Assembly (NCBI GenBank): GCA_038501625.1
Contig: JAZAYU010000006.1
Span: 11,534,638 to 11,598,637 of the forward strand
Direction of reading: 5' to 3'
Length of the DNA: 64,000 nucleotides
Source: Corbicula japonica
Taxonomy: Eukaryota; Mollusca; Bivalvia; Venerida; Cyrenidae
Positions within the stretch are counted from its first letter, which is position 1. Every line of letters begins with the position of its first letter. This document shows positions 1 through 12,400 of this stretch, piece by piece. Below the pieces are notes generated by a model, which ran no database searches, was not told the origin of the DNA, and was given only the letters and a program-made list of their open reading frames with translations. The position numbers were made by a program, and so were the translations under genes.

Positions 1-250
1 TGACAACTCATAAATTTATTGAAAGTGTCTTTCAAAAAAAATGTTGAAGCTGTTGCAACAATTTCATACAGTGATAACAAGTCGATTAAAGATACTGAAG
101 CAAAATATTCAGTTTCAATAAAATACCTAGTGTAGAGTGAGAATTCAAGATGAATAAATGTCCTTGAAATTTAATAAATATAAATAATAACAGCCTGTTA
201 CAAGAACGAAATCTACCAACTTTTAAGTATATTAACTTTAAAAAAGTGTC

Positions 251-315
251 CGTCCTGAGTATTGAACCCGGGGCCTCCGCTTGAGAGGCGAGAGTGTTAG
301 CCACTACACTACAGT
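251..315 (-). repeat. tRNA-like SINE fragment
   Basis: Read on the minus strand this stretch has a tRNA-like A-box region (TGTAGTGTAGTGGCTAACAC), an anticodon-arm-like centre around CTCTCAA that resembles tRNA-Glu(CTC), and a B box close to GGTTCAATAC. The acceptor and T stems pair poorly, so it is more likely a tRNA-derived SINE head or tRNA pseudogene than a working tRNA. Confidence 0.45.
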
Positions 316-849
316 AAGCTTGTATTTCGTACTTGAAATTAACAATCAGTGTCAAAGGAACTAGAAAGGAACCAGTAAGAACTAGGAATATCTACACTTC
401 TCTTTCGTTTTACACTGTGTATTGAATGCAAGTGTTTACCTGACACCCAAGAATATTCCATATAATATTGTATTTAAGCCATCAATATTGACTTAACTGG
501 TTACTTAAATCGTAAATATGTTTTTCCTCCAATACAACACCCACTAACAACCAATTGAATTAATTTATTTGATTTTCCGCTGCATAATAATAAAAATCCC
601 ACTAGATACCTCTCCACCCTGCTAGATGCCTCTCTGGTTTAAATAGCTACCAATCAAAATAGTTTATTTCATTTTCCCTCTGCATAATAAGAGAATACGA
701 GGATTATTTACAACATTTCATTGGTCGAAAAACTAGGTCAAAAGTGACCTTAGACAGCTAACGCCGAAAAACATCTTTATATTCTACAGCGCCCTGCTTG
801 CCTATTGATTAACCATTCTACAGTTGATCATTATGGTTGCACGACGGTG

Positions 850-2560
850 GCAGGGGTTTAAGAGTTTATAGCTCGATTTGTTTCTTTATCCCTGTCATCG
901 TGTTCTTGCTCTGGTCTCGGTATAATCATCGAGTACCCGCCTTTTTGCTTTGCATTGCTATTAGCTTCTTATTCATTATATCTTTGTGTGCCTTTGCATG
1001 CTGCAACATTGTCGATGTGAATGGTGTGTTGGAGTTATTTCACCAAGAAAACTTGTTTGTTCATACGACAACCTTTTGGAACAAGTGTGAGGTTGATGCA
1101 CACTAGAACCTGGTTTAACCCCCTCCCCCCGCCCCAAATGGCAAATTAGTTGCCACTGTCCGTTCCAAGACGGCAACCCCAAGGTTCTCTTTTTCGTTAA
1201 ATGTTTGTAGCGTCTTATCTTAATTTGAATTTTACTGATGAATATATGCTATCTTTTCCTCTGTTCTTTTGTTAGTTAGTGAAAACTTCTTCTTGTCGAT
1301 TTTGAAATCTGGGGGCAATTAAAATTCTTAAGTATATCATCAAAATAAAACGTTCAACTCCAAATGAAGCGTTTACGGAGAAACTTAAATTTAAAAAGAT
1401 ACACTTAATTTGCTTCGATGCGGTCACTAAGCTGATAGCAGATAGGGGGTTTCGGTAGGCTGATCTCGCAAGTGCTACTGACGGTGTTGTGAATTTCGTT
1501 TCTGTCCACTATCTTTAAAAAATTCATTGTTTTAAGACGGTAGGTGATCATCTAACCTATAATTAGTATGTACGTGTATCTTATTATGTTCAAATTCAAA
1601 GCAAGTACTCCATTCAACGCGGCGACATTTACAATAATTATTATCATTTGGTGGAGTTGGAAAACTGATGACAATTTGCTTAATACATGGATATCTCGGC
1701 ACAGGTGCTTTTTTTCGTTATGTTATGAGGTGTTCGTAGGGAAAGCTTCCGATACAGTTATTATATAGTTTTAAATCGTGATTAAAAATACATACCTGAT
1801 TTCTTGATCCGCCAAGAGAAACTGATATGGTTAAATGAAAGCCAGCGTAATCCTTTTGTAGCTGTGAGATCATTTCCTTTCCGAGAAAACACTGTTGAAG
1901 TTTGCAAGTTGCCTATGGTAACATTATCAAGTGGCTTAATCGGCATGCCATAAATCCTACATGGCTTTGCACACAGCGACTGATAAGGGTTTTATCCAAT
2001 AATATGCTTAAGTGTTTGTTTGGAATGTACAGACATGCTAATCGAAACTTGATGACATCAGTATTATTCTGGTATTTTTTATCGCATTTTTAAGCAGTTG
2101 CATGAGTGCATTGCAAAAAAGTGAAAAAATCCCCTTGCTTTGGAACGGTTAGTGGCAAAACCATTTTGCCACTGTGTTTGTGTGTGTGTGTGTGGGGGGG
2201 GGGGGGGGGTGGGGGGGGGGGGTGAGGTGTATGTGTGTGTGGGGGGGTGGGGATTAGACCAGGTTCTATTTCGGACCAACCTCACACTTGCTTTGACAGG
2301 TTCTAAAATAAACAAACACGTCTAAGCTGCATGGTGAATCAACTACAACCAACCAATTAACTCGACAATGTTGCATGCAAAAGTAAAGAAACGTGTAAAA
2401 TATAAGAGGTGAATGGCATTGTCAAGCAAAACACGTGGGTACTAAATGACCTTACTGAGACCAGAGCACCTGGAGTTAAATCGGCAAGAGTTCAATAGCA
2501 TGAATAAAGGAAACATATCAAGCGTTTAGAAATCGTCGTTTACTCTAAAACCCAACCCAA
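850..2560. repeat. Long imperfect inverted repeat (arms about 330 and 430 bp)
   Basis: The stretch 850-1180 matches the reverse complement of about 2130-2560. Recognisable blocks include CAAGTGTGAGGTTG with AGAACCTGGT at 1083-1118 and their complements at 2260-2290, and TTGCTCTGGTCTCGGTA near 905 against the complement near 2455-2475. The right arm is longer because of a GT/G microsatellite. The roughly 950 bp between the arms has no recognisable gene. It may be a foldback element or two opposed copies of one repeat. Confidence 0.6.
2170..2255. repeat. GT/poly-G microsatellite
   Basis: A (GT)n tract runs into two long G runs and a second GT/G tract. The G runs could form G-quadruplexes on the + strand. 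Open frames crossing it translate to low-complexity Gly/Val or Pro/Thr and are not genes. Confidence 0.9.
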
Positions 2561-2617
2561 CTCGACATCTGATCATGGGTTTATGAAAGCTTGCAGAGCA
2601 CTGTACAATATCATGTC

Positions 2618-2785
2618 GTAAGCCTTTCATTTTGAATTAACATATGTTTGTAAAAAAACAATGTAAGCCTTTCATTTTGAATTAACATATATTTTTAACA
2701 AAACAAATGTAAGCCTTTCATTTTGAATTAAATTATTTTTGTAAAAATCAAATGTAAGCCTTTCATTTTGAATAAACAGATGGTT
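2618..2785. repeat. Minisatellite, 45-46 bp unit, four copies
   Basis: The phrase GTAAGCCTTTCATTTTGAAT starts at 2618, 2663, 2709 and 2754. Each copy is followed by an AT-rich spacer of variable sequence. Confidence 0.95.
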
Positions 2786-2895
2786 TTTAATGAATAACGC
2801 GGAGAATTATTATTAATTACCTTTTATTTTCTTTAATTTATATTCCAAATCTCCACAAATTAACACTGGTTTCTAGAAATACATTGCTGGGGTAA

Positions 2896-3395
2896 NNNNN
2901 NNNNNNNNNNNNNNNNNNNNNNNNNNNNNNNNNNNNNNNNNNNNNNNNNNNNNNNNNNNNNNNNNNNNNNNNNNNNNNNNNNNNNNNNNNNNNNNNNNNN
3001 NNNNNNNNNNNNNNNNNNNNNNNNNNNNNNNNNNNNNNNNNNNNNNNNNNNNNNNNNNNNNNNNNNNNNNNNNNNNNNNNNNNNNNNNNNNNNNNNNNNN
3101 NNNNNNNNNNNNNNNNNNNNNNNNNNNNNNNNNNNNNNNNNNNNNNNNNNNNNNNNNNNNNNNNNNNNNNNNNNNNNNNNNNNNNNNNNNNNNNNNNNNN
3201 NNNNNNNNNNNNNNNNNNNNNNNNNNNNNNNNNNNNNNNNNNNNNNNNNNNNNNNNNNNNNNNNNNNNNNNNNNNNNNNNNNNNNNNNNNNNNNNNNNNN
3301 NNNNNNNNNNNNNNNNNNNNNNNNNNNNNNNNNNNNNNNNNNNNNNNNNNNNNNNNNNNNNNNNNNNNNNNNNNNNNNNNNNNNNNNNNNNNNNN
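2896..3395. other. Assembly gap of 500 N
   Basis: Exactly 500 undetermined bases. The round length suggests a placeholder gap of unknown true size. Open frames spanning it have no meaning. Confidence 1.
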
Positions 3396-3513
3396 GAAAT
3401 AATAGAATAAACAAAAAGTTTCTTTTGAAAAGGTTTATAGGGTGGCATGCTGTTTCTAACCTAAAAATAAATTTATTTGCATACTTTGCTTGACTCATGT
3501 TTTTTATTGACAG

Positions 3514-3606
3514 ACAAAGGACCGTGCTTTCAACTTTAAGACGGAAAAGGAACTAGAAGTGATCAGGAGCTGGTGTTTAAAAGAGGGAATTAAACTCACG
3601 CTCTAA
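3514..3606 (+). CDS. Candidate terminal exon of an unidentified gene
   Basis: A good acceptor (TTTTTTATTGACAG) is followed by 30 open codons and a TAA. The peptide starts TKDRAFNFKTEKELEV and ends KEGIKLTL; it is hydrophilic and probably helical. Upstream exons would fall in or beyond the N gap. The layout, an F-K-x-E followed by a helix and KxGIK, loosely resembles the exon at 41500, but the match is too short to claim homology. Product unknown. Confidence 0.35.
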   Translation, partial: TKDRAFNFKTEKELEVIRSWCLKEGIKLTL

Positions 3607-6600
3607 TGACTGTAAGTGCGTTTTAATTTTCATGATCAATTCAAACTTGTAGACTACCTCTTTAAGTATAAATCATTTAGGCTAAAGAACCTGCAAATAA
3701 TTGATTTTTTAAATGTTTTTCAGTGGGAAACGATACTTGTCTAAACTAATCTTATAAACCAATACTTTTTTAATTTACATATTTGAATGTTTGGTATATT
3801 ATTTAGAGAACATTTATGAATATACTCCGACAAAATTTTAGTAGCCGATACATGTATGTAATAACGTTATGACAACATAATTTGTACTCGCTAATTTATA
3901 TTTATGAAAAAAAAACAAAAACTGGGGTTCTCTCTATAAAATGCAATATTTTCTTCCTTTTTTATATCTAATTTCACATTCGCATATCTGATATGTTTTT
4001 GAGATAATGATTTCAAAGCTTAATGGTTTATATGCATGCACAATTTTTATCTTTTCGGGATATAGCTGTGGTTTTTTACACACCCGTAAAATGGTGCGAG
4101 TCAATTTAGTCTCTCTTAAAAAAATATAGGCGTTATTTTTTCGTTTATTAGCTAACACGAACAGTAGATATATATTTTTTTAAAAGGCATGATGCCCGCA
4201 GCGTTATTTTGTCCGAACTTAAACCTGCGGAGTGAGCGACATCATTTGTTAATAACTATCGTGCTTAATTTGTTTGGAGTTAAATTTAAGTATTTATTAA
4301 TTTGTTTGAATGAATAATGCTTGTTAACAAGTACATTTTCTGAACTCATTATTGTCAAAACAAAACTCATAATTTTATTACCACACGCAGCAAGCTCATT
4401 ATTGCATAGACATGACTCTTGCACGCATGTAGATTGAACACCTACGAATATTTAACCAGTTGAAATAAGAATTGCTTTATAATAACGTAAGTATTATAAA
4501 TAGTATAGTAATTAAAAAATGGAAAAAAAACATACATTTCACATTAATTATATTTGCATGTTTCAAGTTATACCTGGTAAATTATAGGAACATACACCAA
4601 CTTTGTAGGCCTTTGTACATCGGATGATTGATTTTTCTATATTATCTTGTCAGGTTAATTGTGAAAGCACGATGCAAAAGTCAAATTCATGTTTTCATTC
4701 GTTTAATTTTACATGTTTTACTTCCCATATGAACGAAACGTTAGGTATAACGTTGTCAATAATAAAAATGTCGTTTTAAAACATCTGTTCTGAATGTTGG
4801 TACGATGTTTCTTTTAATAAATCGTAAAAAAACTTTTGAAGTACTCAACCAAGCTAACTTACTACCGAACACCCGAAGCTGTTTAAAGGCATTTGCCAAA
4901 GGTGGCCCAAACTGATACCAGTTACATGTAGGGTTTTTACAAGGATTTACTTGAGCCGCGTTAAAATCAGTGGAATTTTATGGTTGAAGTAATATACTGT
5001 ATACTAAGGTCCGGCAAAAATCATCATTGGTATTCAAGTGCTATGCACGATGTGAAGAAATGTTAATTAAATTGGCCAGATTTATTACATGGCCTCTTTT
5101 GCTAAAAGTTTGACAGGAATTTTTATCATGGGTTGCGGCAAACTCGCGGTGAAGTACCGTTAGGTCTGTTACTGGGATAAGATCGAGCATATAATAACTT
5201 AAATTTATATATTGAGACGTCACTTGAATTTACAATATATAAATACGCTTTGCAAATGAAACAGATTATTAATGAATATATTATTATTTTGATTAAGCAG
5301 TCTTAGATAACTTTGTCATTCAACTATCGTCGGAATTAAATCATGCGTAGTATGTGTTATTATCATTACTTTCATTTATATAACACCCCGGATATTGGTT
5401 TACCGTATCCATCGCTGGTGTTCATTGTACGTGGATTGTCTATAAAGTACTATTACGTTTTACAATCTAACGCTGATATTCATGGATACCGTTTATTCAT
5501 GGGCTTATAAAATAGCAAAAATGACGTGTCTTGTTCGTAGGTACATAGGATAAGGAGCAAAGTTGTGATAAGCATTAAAAAAAATAACCAATTATTCATA
5601 TCTCAATGTAATAAAACCGTAAAGACTTCCCAAGCAGAATCTTAGAATCCTTGTGATTTTACGTGTGATGTTATTCATCTCAACTCATATACTTGTTGTT
5701 CTAAAATCACACTTTTTAACTGATATTAATGCTTATTATTTTTTTTTAAAAACGTACTTTTTAATACAGTGTATACAGTAACTGATATAGTTGCTGCAAA
5801 AGTTCATGTTCCAACCTCAGTACCAATTTTGAGTTTAAAGTAATTATTGCTATGTTAGCGCGGTTTTGCAAAGCTTGCTATGTATTTTTTATTGAATATT
5901 GTCTGTTTAAAACGCAGCAAAATTGAAAAATTAAAACAGTCGGTAAAAAAGTTGTATAATTTTCATCAGACCATCCAATGTAAACATTAAAAGATTTTAT
6001 CAAATAATTAAGTTTCATGCAGTGCCGGCGTTGATAATTCTTTTTAATATTTAATCAAAGTGTAATTTTTTTTATAAAACACCGTATTTGACCACGGAAG
6101 TGCATTCTTTTCGATTTATATTTGCAGATTACGGCTGCTCGTGAGAGGATGGACCAGAACTGGGGATGCATTTGAAAATAGGCGTACAACAAAAATACCA
6201 CATGTGAGGAAGAATCGCTGGACACGTGAACATTCAAGTGACATTAGACTCAATGAAGAAAGAAAAGTTTATGTTTAAATCATAATCAATCGCTATCATA
6301 GTGACATGATTAAAATCATCTGATATCATGTAATTTAGATAAAATCAATAGAACGTGTTTATTTTAGAATAAACTTTGTTGTTATATTTGAAGAACGTTA
6401 TACTAGTTGTTGTTTTGTAAAGAACTTTATACTAGATTTGTTCTGTTAATACAGCTTTCATTCTTAAAGCCAGAATATTGCAGCCACAACGGATTCATAA
6501 TGCGAAACTGAATAATAACTCACCATCTTAACTTTGTAATTATCCATTGTATGCCGATTGACGAGCCAGCTAGCATTAGAAATAGTTTGTGTGACATATA

Positions 6601-7608
6601 CGAGCGATACAAAATTAAATACTGAATGAAATTGAGCAGATACGTTCATTGTAATTTCAATAAATACAGACGTTGTTTTAATCTTTTAGAGTATTTAGAA
6701 AACATTTTCTTGGTAAGAATGTCAATCATATATTTTGCCAATTATCACAACAGCCAGAGTGGTCATAACAAATGCGATATTAACGAGTTAGCACCCTGAT
6801 TTTTTGCAATATTCTAGACTTAAGTACTATGTGAGTCAAATAGTCAAAAAGTGTTGGAGAAATGTAAAGCCGAAGGAATTGATAACTAGTTTGAGTTCTT
6901 AAATATACCACCAAAAGTGTGTTTTTTCTTTAAAATCGTGATCTACATATCGAATTTAGCAAAATGGATATTTAACTTCTTTGAAATTAGAAAAAATGTT
7001 GTGCACTAGCATCATAAAATGTTTGAGTTTATTTGACTTCCCTTTTAGTTCCATTGCCTGCGTCCATTTTCGAGTAAACGGGTAACTGTGAAATAGACAT
7101 TTTAATGCATGCATTATTTAGTCTTGTAACATAGTAGCTTTTTTTATTAATCATTCGATAAATAATAATAATAAACAAATAATGTATGTTTTCAATATTT
7201 ACTATTGGTGATCAGACATTCATTAGCCACTTGAATCATTGAGTTGTATTTTAAAGTTTGTTTTGTCATGATTCGTTTTTTAAAAAAAAACATTAAGCCT
7301 TGTTTTGTTTCTTCCTTTCATAGTCTCTTGTGTTTTAAAAATTGTTTTTGTTTCATGCATACTCTTTAAACACACTTTTCATGTGTTTTGTTTGGATTTT
7401 TTTTCTTCGAAATAAGGTCTTCTGTTCCAAACGTTTGACTTAAAATTATAACTTGTACTTCACAGTAGCGCTATTTGTGCAGTGTGGCGGCCGTAAAAAG
7501 TCTCCCCGTACATTTAGTCAGTACTGTTATCAGTAAATAAACCCGTTACCGATGTCATGCAGTGATTGTTACGTATATCAGGGCTATCCGATCAACGTTT
7601 TTTGGCGT
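3607..7608. other. AT-rich intergenic DNA, no gene seen
   Basis: About 4 kb of AT-rich DNA with only short chance open frames on either strand, all lacking recognisable domains or paired splice signals. No tandem array or terminal repeat was found. Confidence 0.6.
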
Positions 7609-7699
7609 TGTCCCGGTTAGCTCAGTTGGTTACGTCGCAGGAATTGCATGGCTAGGCGCTGTCGCCGTGACGGTGCGGGTTCGCTCCCAGCTAGAGACA
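7609..7699 (+). repeat. tRNA-derived SINE head or tRNA pseudogene
   Basis: It contains an A box (GGTTAGCTCAGTTGGTTACG) and a B box-like GCGGGTTCGCTCCCAGC about 45 bases later. The ends GTCCCGG and CTAGAGAC pair only partly. The variable/anticodon region is too long and irregular for a functional tRNA. An A-rich stretch (GGAAAAAATAAATCAG) follows, as is common in SINEs. Confidence 0.5.
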
Positions 7700-9336
7700 C
7701 TATCATTTGTATTCAGGAAAAAATAAATCAGTAAAACGTACACTCGTTGTTTAATGCGTTTTATTTCAAAAGGTTTGCAGAATATATGTGATTAAATGTC
7801 TTTTAATGGAATTTTTTTTTCTTCATTAGAATGGCTTTATTTTTTCAAAATCACAGATAGTTGCAATATGAATTCAATTACTTTCTTGCACAGTTATCTT
7901 GTTCAGAATTCATGTTGTCTTTTTATCATGTCTATGGATTTTTATTACTTCTCCTTGTACCCCTTCTATTATACACCGCATCCAGAACAAAAGGGTGTGC
8001 CTCTTCAATTTATTGAGATTTTCCGTGTATAAGGAACAACTAGGAAGAACTTGAAATGTGTATCGACTATTAAAATCTGGTATTTGGGTGTTCAAGATTG
8101 TGGTTTGTCAGGAACCCATCATCTTGTACAGACACAGAATACTGTCAGGTAAAAGCAGCGATATATTAACTCTCGGTCGAACACCTCATCTATTACAAAG
8201 AAAACTAGATGCTTTGTCAATACATGTAACCCCCCAAAACCTAAAGCATGCTATGATGGCTTTACGATTGACAGTTTCACGACCACGAGTCAATTAAAAC
8301 AGACTTTTAACCTCCAGCAAATGATAAAAAAGTGTGCGTAAGCCAATCTACATAAAATAAATGAAAAAACAACAACAACTTAAGTCTTAGTTAAGCGTGT
8401 TGAAAGAGTAATAATTTTCGTTCTTAAAAACGTGTGTCGTGGGTCGAACCATGAGAACGCAATTGCTCATTTTGTTTTAAACAGATGACTTTCAATCTTT
8501 GCACTGCTTTTAGATATGATTTGTTGATGTCCTTATTCGTTTTACTGTTAATACGTAATATATTCTTTATTGTGCACTTATTACAAAGAATATTTGTAGC
8601 CACTAGTTATCGTGGGAACATGTTTATAAAGGGAACAATTGAGCACACTGAACTAACAAATAGTTATAAATGTACATACACATTGTCCGCATGACATGTC
8701 ATGATTCCTCAACAACATAACTCTTCAACATGTTATGCTACCAGCAAAGCTGAAGATGATCCTTTTAACTAAAAAATCGACTAACGCAATGCAAAGATAC
8801 ACGAATACTTGCATTCGCCAGAGCTGTTTGCGCGAGATGCGACTTTTTTTATCAAAACCTTTCAGTACCTAGGAAACCAGCTTACAATTACTTTACCGTA
8901 TATCCCGACAAGAATTATGAGACGAAACCTCGTTACATAATGCATTCAAAAAAACTGATAGTAATTGAAAATAATCTATGAATTATACCATCAATGAAAA
9001 GTTGACAGCATTACCAGACTGTTCACCGTTCTAACACATTGACTCTTATTATATCGTTAATGTGAGTGATTTTGTTAGGTCGACCTTTTCATCCAATTCG
9101 AATTACCCCTTTAGAACTTTTAATAGCTATAAACTAGCGTTCGGTGTCAAGTATGGCATCACAGAAAATACCGTTATGTCGACCAACTGATGCCTCCTTT
9201 AAATTAGCATGCTATTAGCAATCTTTGTGACGGTCAGAACGTGCTTTGTGAGATAAAATAGAGGTTAATAGATGCCAAGTAGCCAATAAATCTAATTAAT
9301 GGACTGATGAACCTTCTTGGCAGAGAAGTGAGGTGT
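7700..9336. other. Non-coding stretch upstream of the main gene
   Basis: No domain-bearing open frame, array or terminal repeat was recognised. Short open frames at 7796-8032, 8058-8297 and 8485-8694 have no familiar motifs and no supporting splice signals. Confidence 0.5.
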
Positions 9337-9367
9337 TATAAAACGCCTCGCGTATGTCTTGGTTCAC
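9337..9367 (+). promoter_or_regulatory. TATA-box core promoter of the SET/YR/Myb gene
   Basis: TATAAAA sits at 9337-9343. A pyrimidine-rich TTCACC with the A at 9366 lies at the usual TATA-to-start distance (about 29 bases) and is the likely transcription start. The first ATG that leads into a strong donor is at 9388, giving a 5' UTR of only about 20 bases. Confidence 0.5.
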
Positions 9368-9387
9368 CATACCGAGTTGAAGCGACG

Positions 9388-9419
9388 ATGGCAGCACGTC
9401 TGTCTAGAAGAAGAAGAAG
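9388..9419 (+). CDS. Exon 1: start codon and Arg-rich N-terminus
   Basis: ATG at 9388 opens MAARLSRRRR and runs into a perfect donor AAG|GTAAGT at 9420. The exon ends in phase 2, which matches the microexon at 12021. It follows the TATA box at the right distance. No other nearby ATG joins the downstream frame. Confidence 0.55.
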
Positions 9420-12400
9420 GTAAGTCTTTTATTTTTATTTTTGCATGTTCTTAAGCTTAGTGGTTTTTAGTACTTGTATATATTTCAATCATCTAATACA
9501 TAATGATTTTTTAAATTTCCATTTGAAAACAATTGTAACCGTTAAGTGTTTTTTGCGATTGGAATAACCGTGGGCAACATTATTACATTGTATTGAAATG
9601 TACATAAGACACAGTAAACGGTGCTAATTTATTGGTATAAAAAATTTCCGACCGTTCGGAAGTTTAACGCACAGCAAATCAGTTTTCTATAAAATGTGAT
9701 TTTAGTCAAGAAATTCTTTAAATCATTATCGATAAATTGCTATTGAATAACAAGAGGGCCATGACGGCCCTATATCGCTCACCTGAGTACAAAAGTACTC
9801 TCAGCTTGTGGTTTCAGACAAGAAGATTTTTAAAGTTTTTCCTATACAAGTCCAGGGAAATAATTTGAACAATCTTTGTAGAGTTCTACTAGAGGATGCT
9901 AAATGCCTAATATCTAAGCTCTAGGCCTTGTGGTTTCAGACAAGAAGATTTTTAAAGTTTTTGCTATATAAGTCTATGTAAAATGAAGTGACCCCTGGGG
10001 CGGGGCCAATTTTGACCCCAGGGAAATAATTTGAACAATCTTTGTAGAGTTCCACTAGAGGGTGCTAAATGCCAAATATCTAAGCTCTAGGCCTTGTGGT
10101 TTCAGACAAGAAGATTTTTAAAGTTTTTCCTATATAAGTCTATGCAAAATGAAGTGACCCCTAGAGCGGGGCCAATTTTGAACACGGGAAATAATTTGAA
10201 CAAACTTTGTAGAGTTCCACTAGAGGATGCTAAATGCCAAATATCTAAGCTCTAGGCCTTGTGGTTTCAGACAAGAAGATTTTTAAAGTTTTTCCTATAT
10301 ACGTCTATGTCAAATGAAGTGACCCCTGGGGCGGGGCCAATTTTGACCCCAGGGAAATAATTTGAACAATCTTTGTAGAGTTCCACTAGAGGGTGATATA
10401 TGCCAAATATCTAAGCTCTAGGCCTTGTGGTTTCAGACAAGAAGATTTTTTAAGTTTTTCCTATATAAGTCTATGCAAAATGAAGTGACCCCTAGAGCAG
10501 GTCCAATTTTGACCCCAGGGAAATAATTTGAACAAACTTTGTAGAGTTCCACTAGAGGATTCTAAATGCCAAATATCTAAGCTCTAGGCCTTGGGGTTTC
10601 AGACAAGAAGATTTTTTAAGTTTTTCCTATATAAGTCTATGTCAAATGAAGTGACCCCTGGGGTGGGGCCAATTTTGAACCCAGGGAAATAATTTGAACA
10701 ATCTTTGTAGAGTTCCACTAGAGGGTGCTAAATGCCCAATATCTAAGCTCTAGGCCTTGTGGTTTCAGACAAGAAGATTTTTTAAGTTTTTCCTATATAA
10801 GTCTATGCAAAAAAAAGTGACCCCTGGGGCGGGGCCAATTTTGACCCCAGGGAAATAATTTGAACAAACTTTGTAGAGTTCTACTAGAGGATGCTAAATG
10901 CCAAATATCTAAGCTCTAGGCCTTGTGGTTTCAGACAAGAAGATTTTTAAAGTTTTTCCTATATAAGTCTATGTCAAATGAACTGACCCCTGGGGCGGGG
11001 CCAATTTTGACCCCAGGGAAATAATTTGAACAATCTTTGTAGAGTTCCACTAGAGGGTGCTAAATGCCAAATATCTAAGCTCTAGGCCTTGTGGTTTCAG
11101 ACAAGAAGATTTTTTAAGTTTTTCCTATATAAGTCTATGCAAAATGAAGTGACCCCTGAGGCGGGGCCAATTTTGACCCCAGGGAAATAATTTGAACAAA
11201 CTTTGTAGAGTTCCACTAGAGGATGCTAAATGCCAAATATCTTAGCTCTAGGCCTTGTGGTTTCAGACAAGAAGATTTTTATAGTTTTTCCTATATAAGT
11301 CTATGTAAAATCAAGTGACCCCTGGGGCGGGGCCAATTTTGACCCCAGGGCTATAATTTGAACAATCTTGGTAGAGGACCACTAGGTGATGCTACACAGC
11401 AAATATCAAAGTTCTAGGCCTTACAGTTTCAGAGAAGAAGATTTTTTAAAATTTCATGTTCAAAATCTATTTTTAACCTCTGTGACCTAGATAGGCAATG
11501 GACTGGAACCATTTGAACAATTTTGGTAAAGCTTCATGCAGGTAACATTCCTGCCAAGTTTCAGCAAGATTGGCCCAGGAGTTCAGGAGAAGAAGTCGTT
11601 TGAAGAAAAAGTTGACGACGCACGCACGCACGGACGGACGGACGGACGACGGACGACGGACATCAGGCGATCACAAAAGCTCACCATGAGCACTTCGTGC
11701 TCAGGTGAGCTAATAAAACAACTGATACATAATGGATATTAAATTATTGATACATATCGAATATATCCTTACCCTATTTAGATAAGACCAAATATACATC
11801 ATTTTTAAATCATTTTGTTTAAAATTAACTTCGCAACGTATAAATTTTATTTGTATTAACTACATTGTGGGATGATTGTTAATTAAAAAAAAAAACAACA
11901 AACAAACAGTTTCACCACAAGTTGTATATTTTTATTAGTTAGAAATAACTCGGTAAAAAGGAAAACTGTGCAGTTTTATTATAGCAGAACAGAGCAGAAC
12001 AAAACAGATAATTTATTTAGACTAGCGGACGACAATGTCGGTAAGATAATAAAACATTCACGCTTTTTCATTTATAATTTATGTTTGAGCTAACGTATGC
12101 AACTTAAAATAGCGCAACAATCCATGAACGACATTCTTGTTACTAAGTTTTGCAACTAAGATAATATCATATTCTGAAACATGTTTTATATCATTGGTAT
12201 GTTAATCTTCGAATATTAAACCAAAATACATAGCTTTATGTAGTATAAGAAGAAACAAACCGTGCACGTAAATTTTAATTTCTAACATTTTGTAATGTAA
12301 GAAATTATATTTTTATCCCTATAACCCATGATAAGAAATAATAAAAATCAATGTTTGCTAATATGACTTCAATTAGTAAAAATCATTTCAGGAGATGGTG

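Noticed and set aside
2079..2325. Pro/Thr-rich or Gly/Val-rich small proteins on both strands
   Set aside because: They are translations of the GT/G microsatellite; no start context or homologous domain.
2860..3498. Long open frames on the minus strand across 2896-3395
   Set aside because: They consist almost entirely of the 500-N gap, which has no stop codons by construction.
7609..7699. Functional tRNA gene
   Set aside because: A and B boxes are present, but the acceptor stem and anticodon region do not fold; treated as a SINE or pseudogene.
9930..11420. CRISPR-like regular array
   Set aside because: Units are directly adjacent 166-bp copies without distinct spacers, in a eukaryotic genome; it is a tandem-repeat core.
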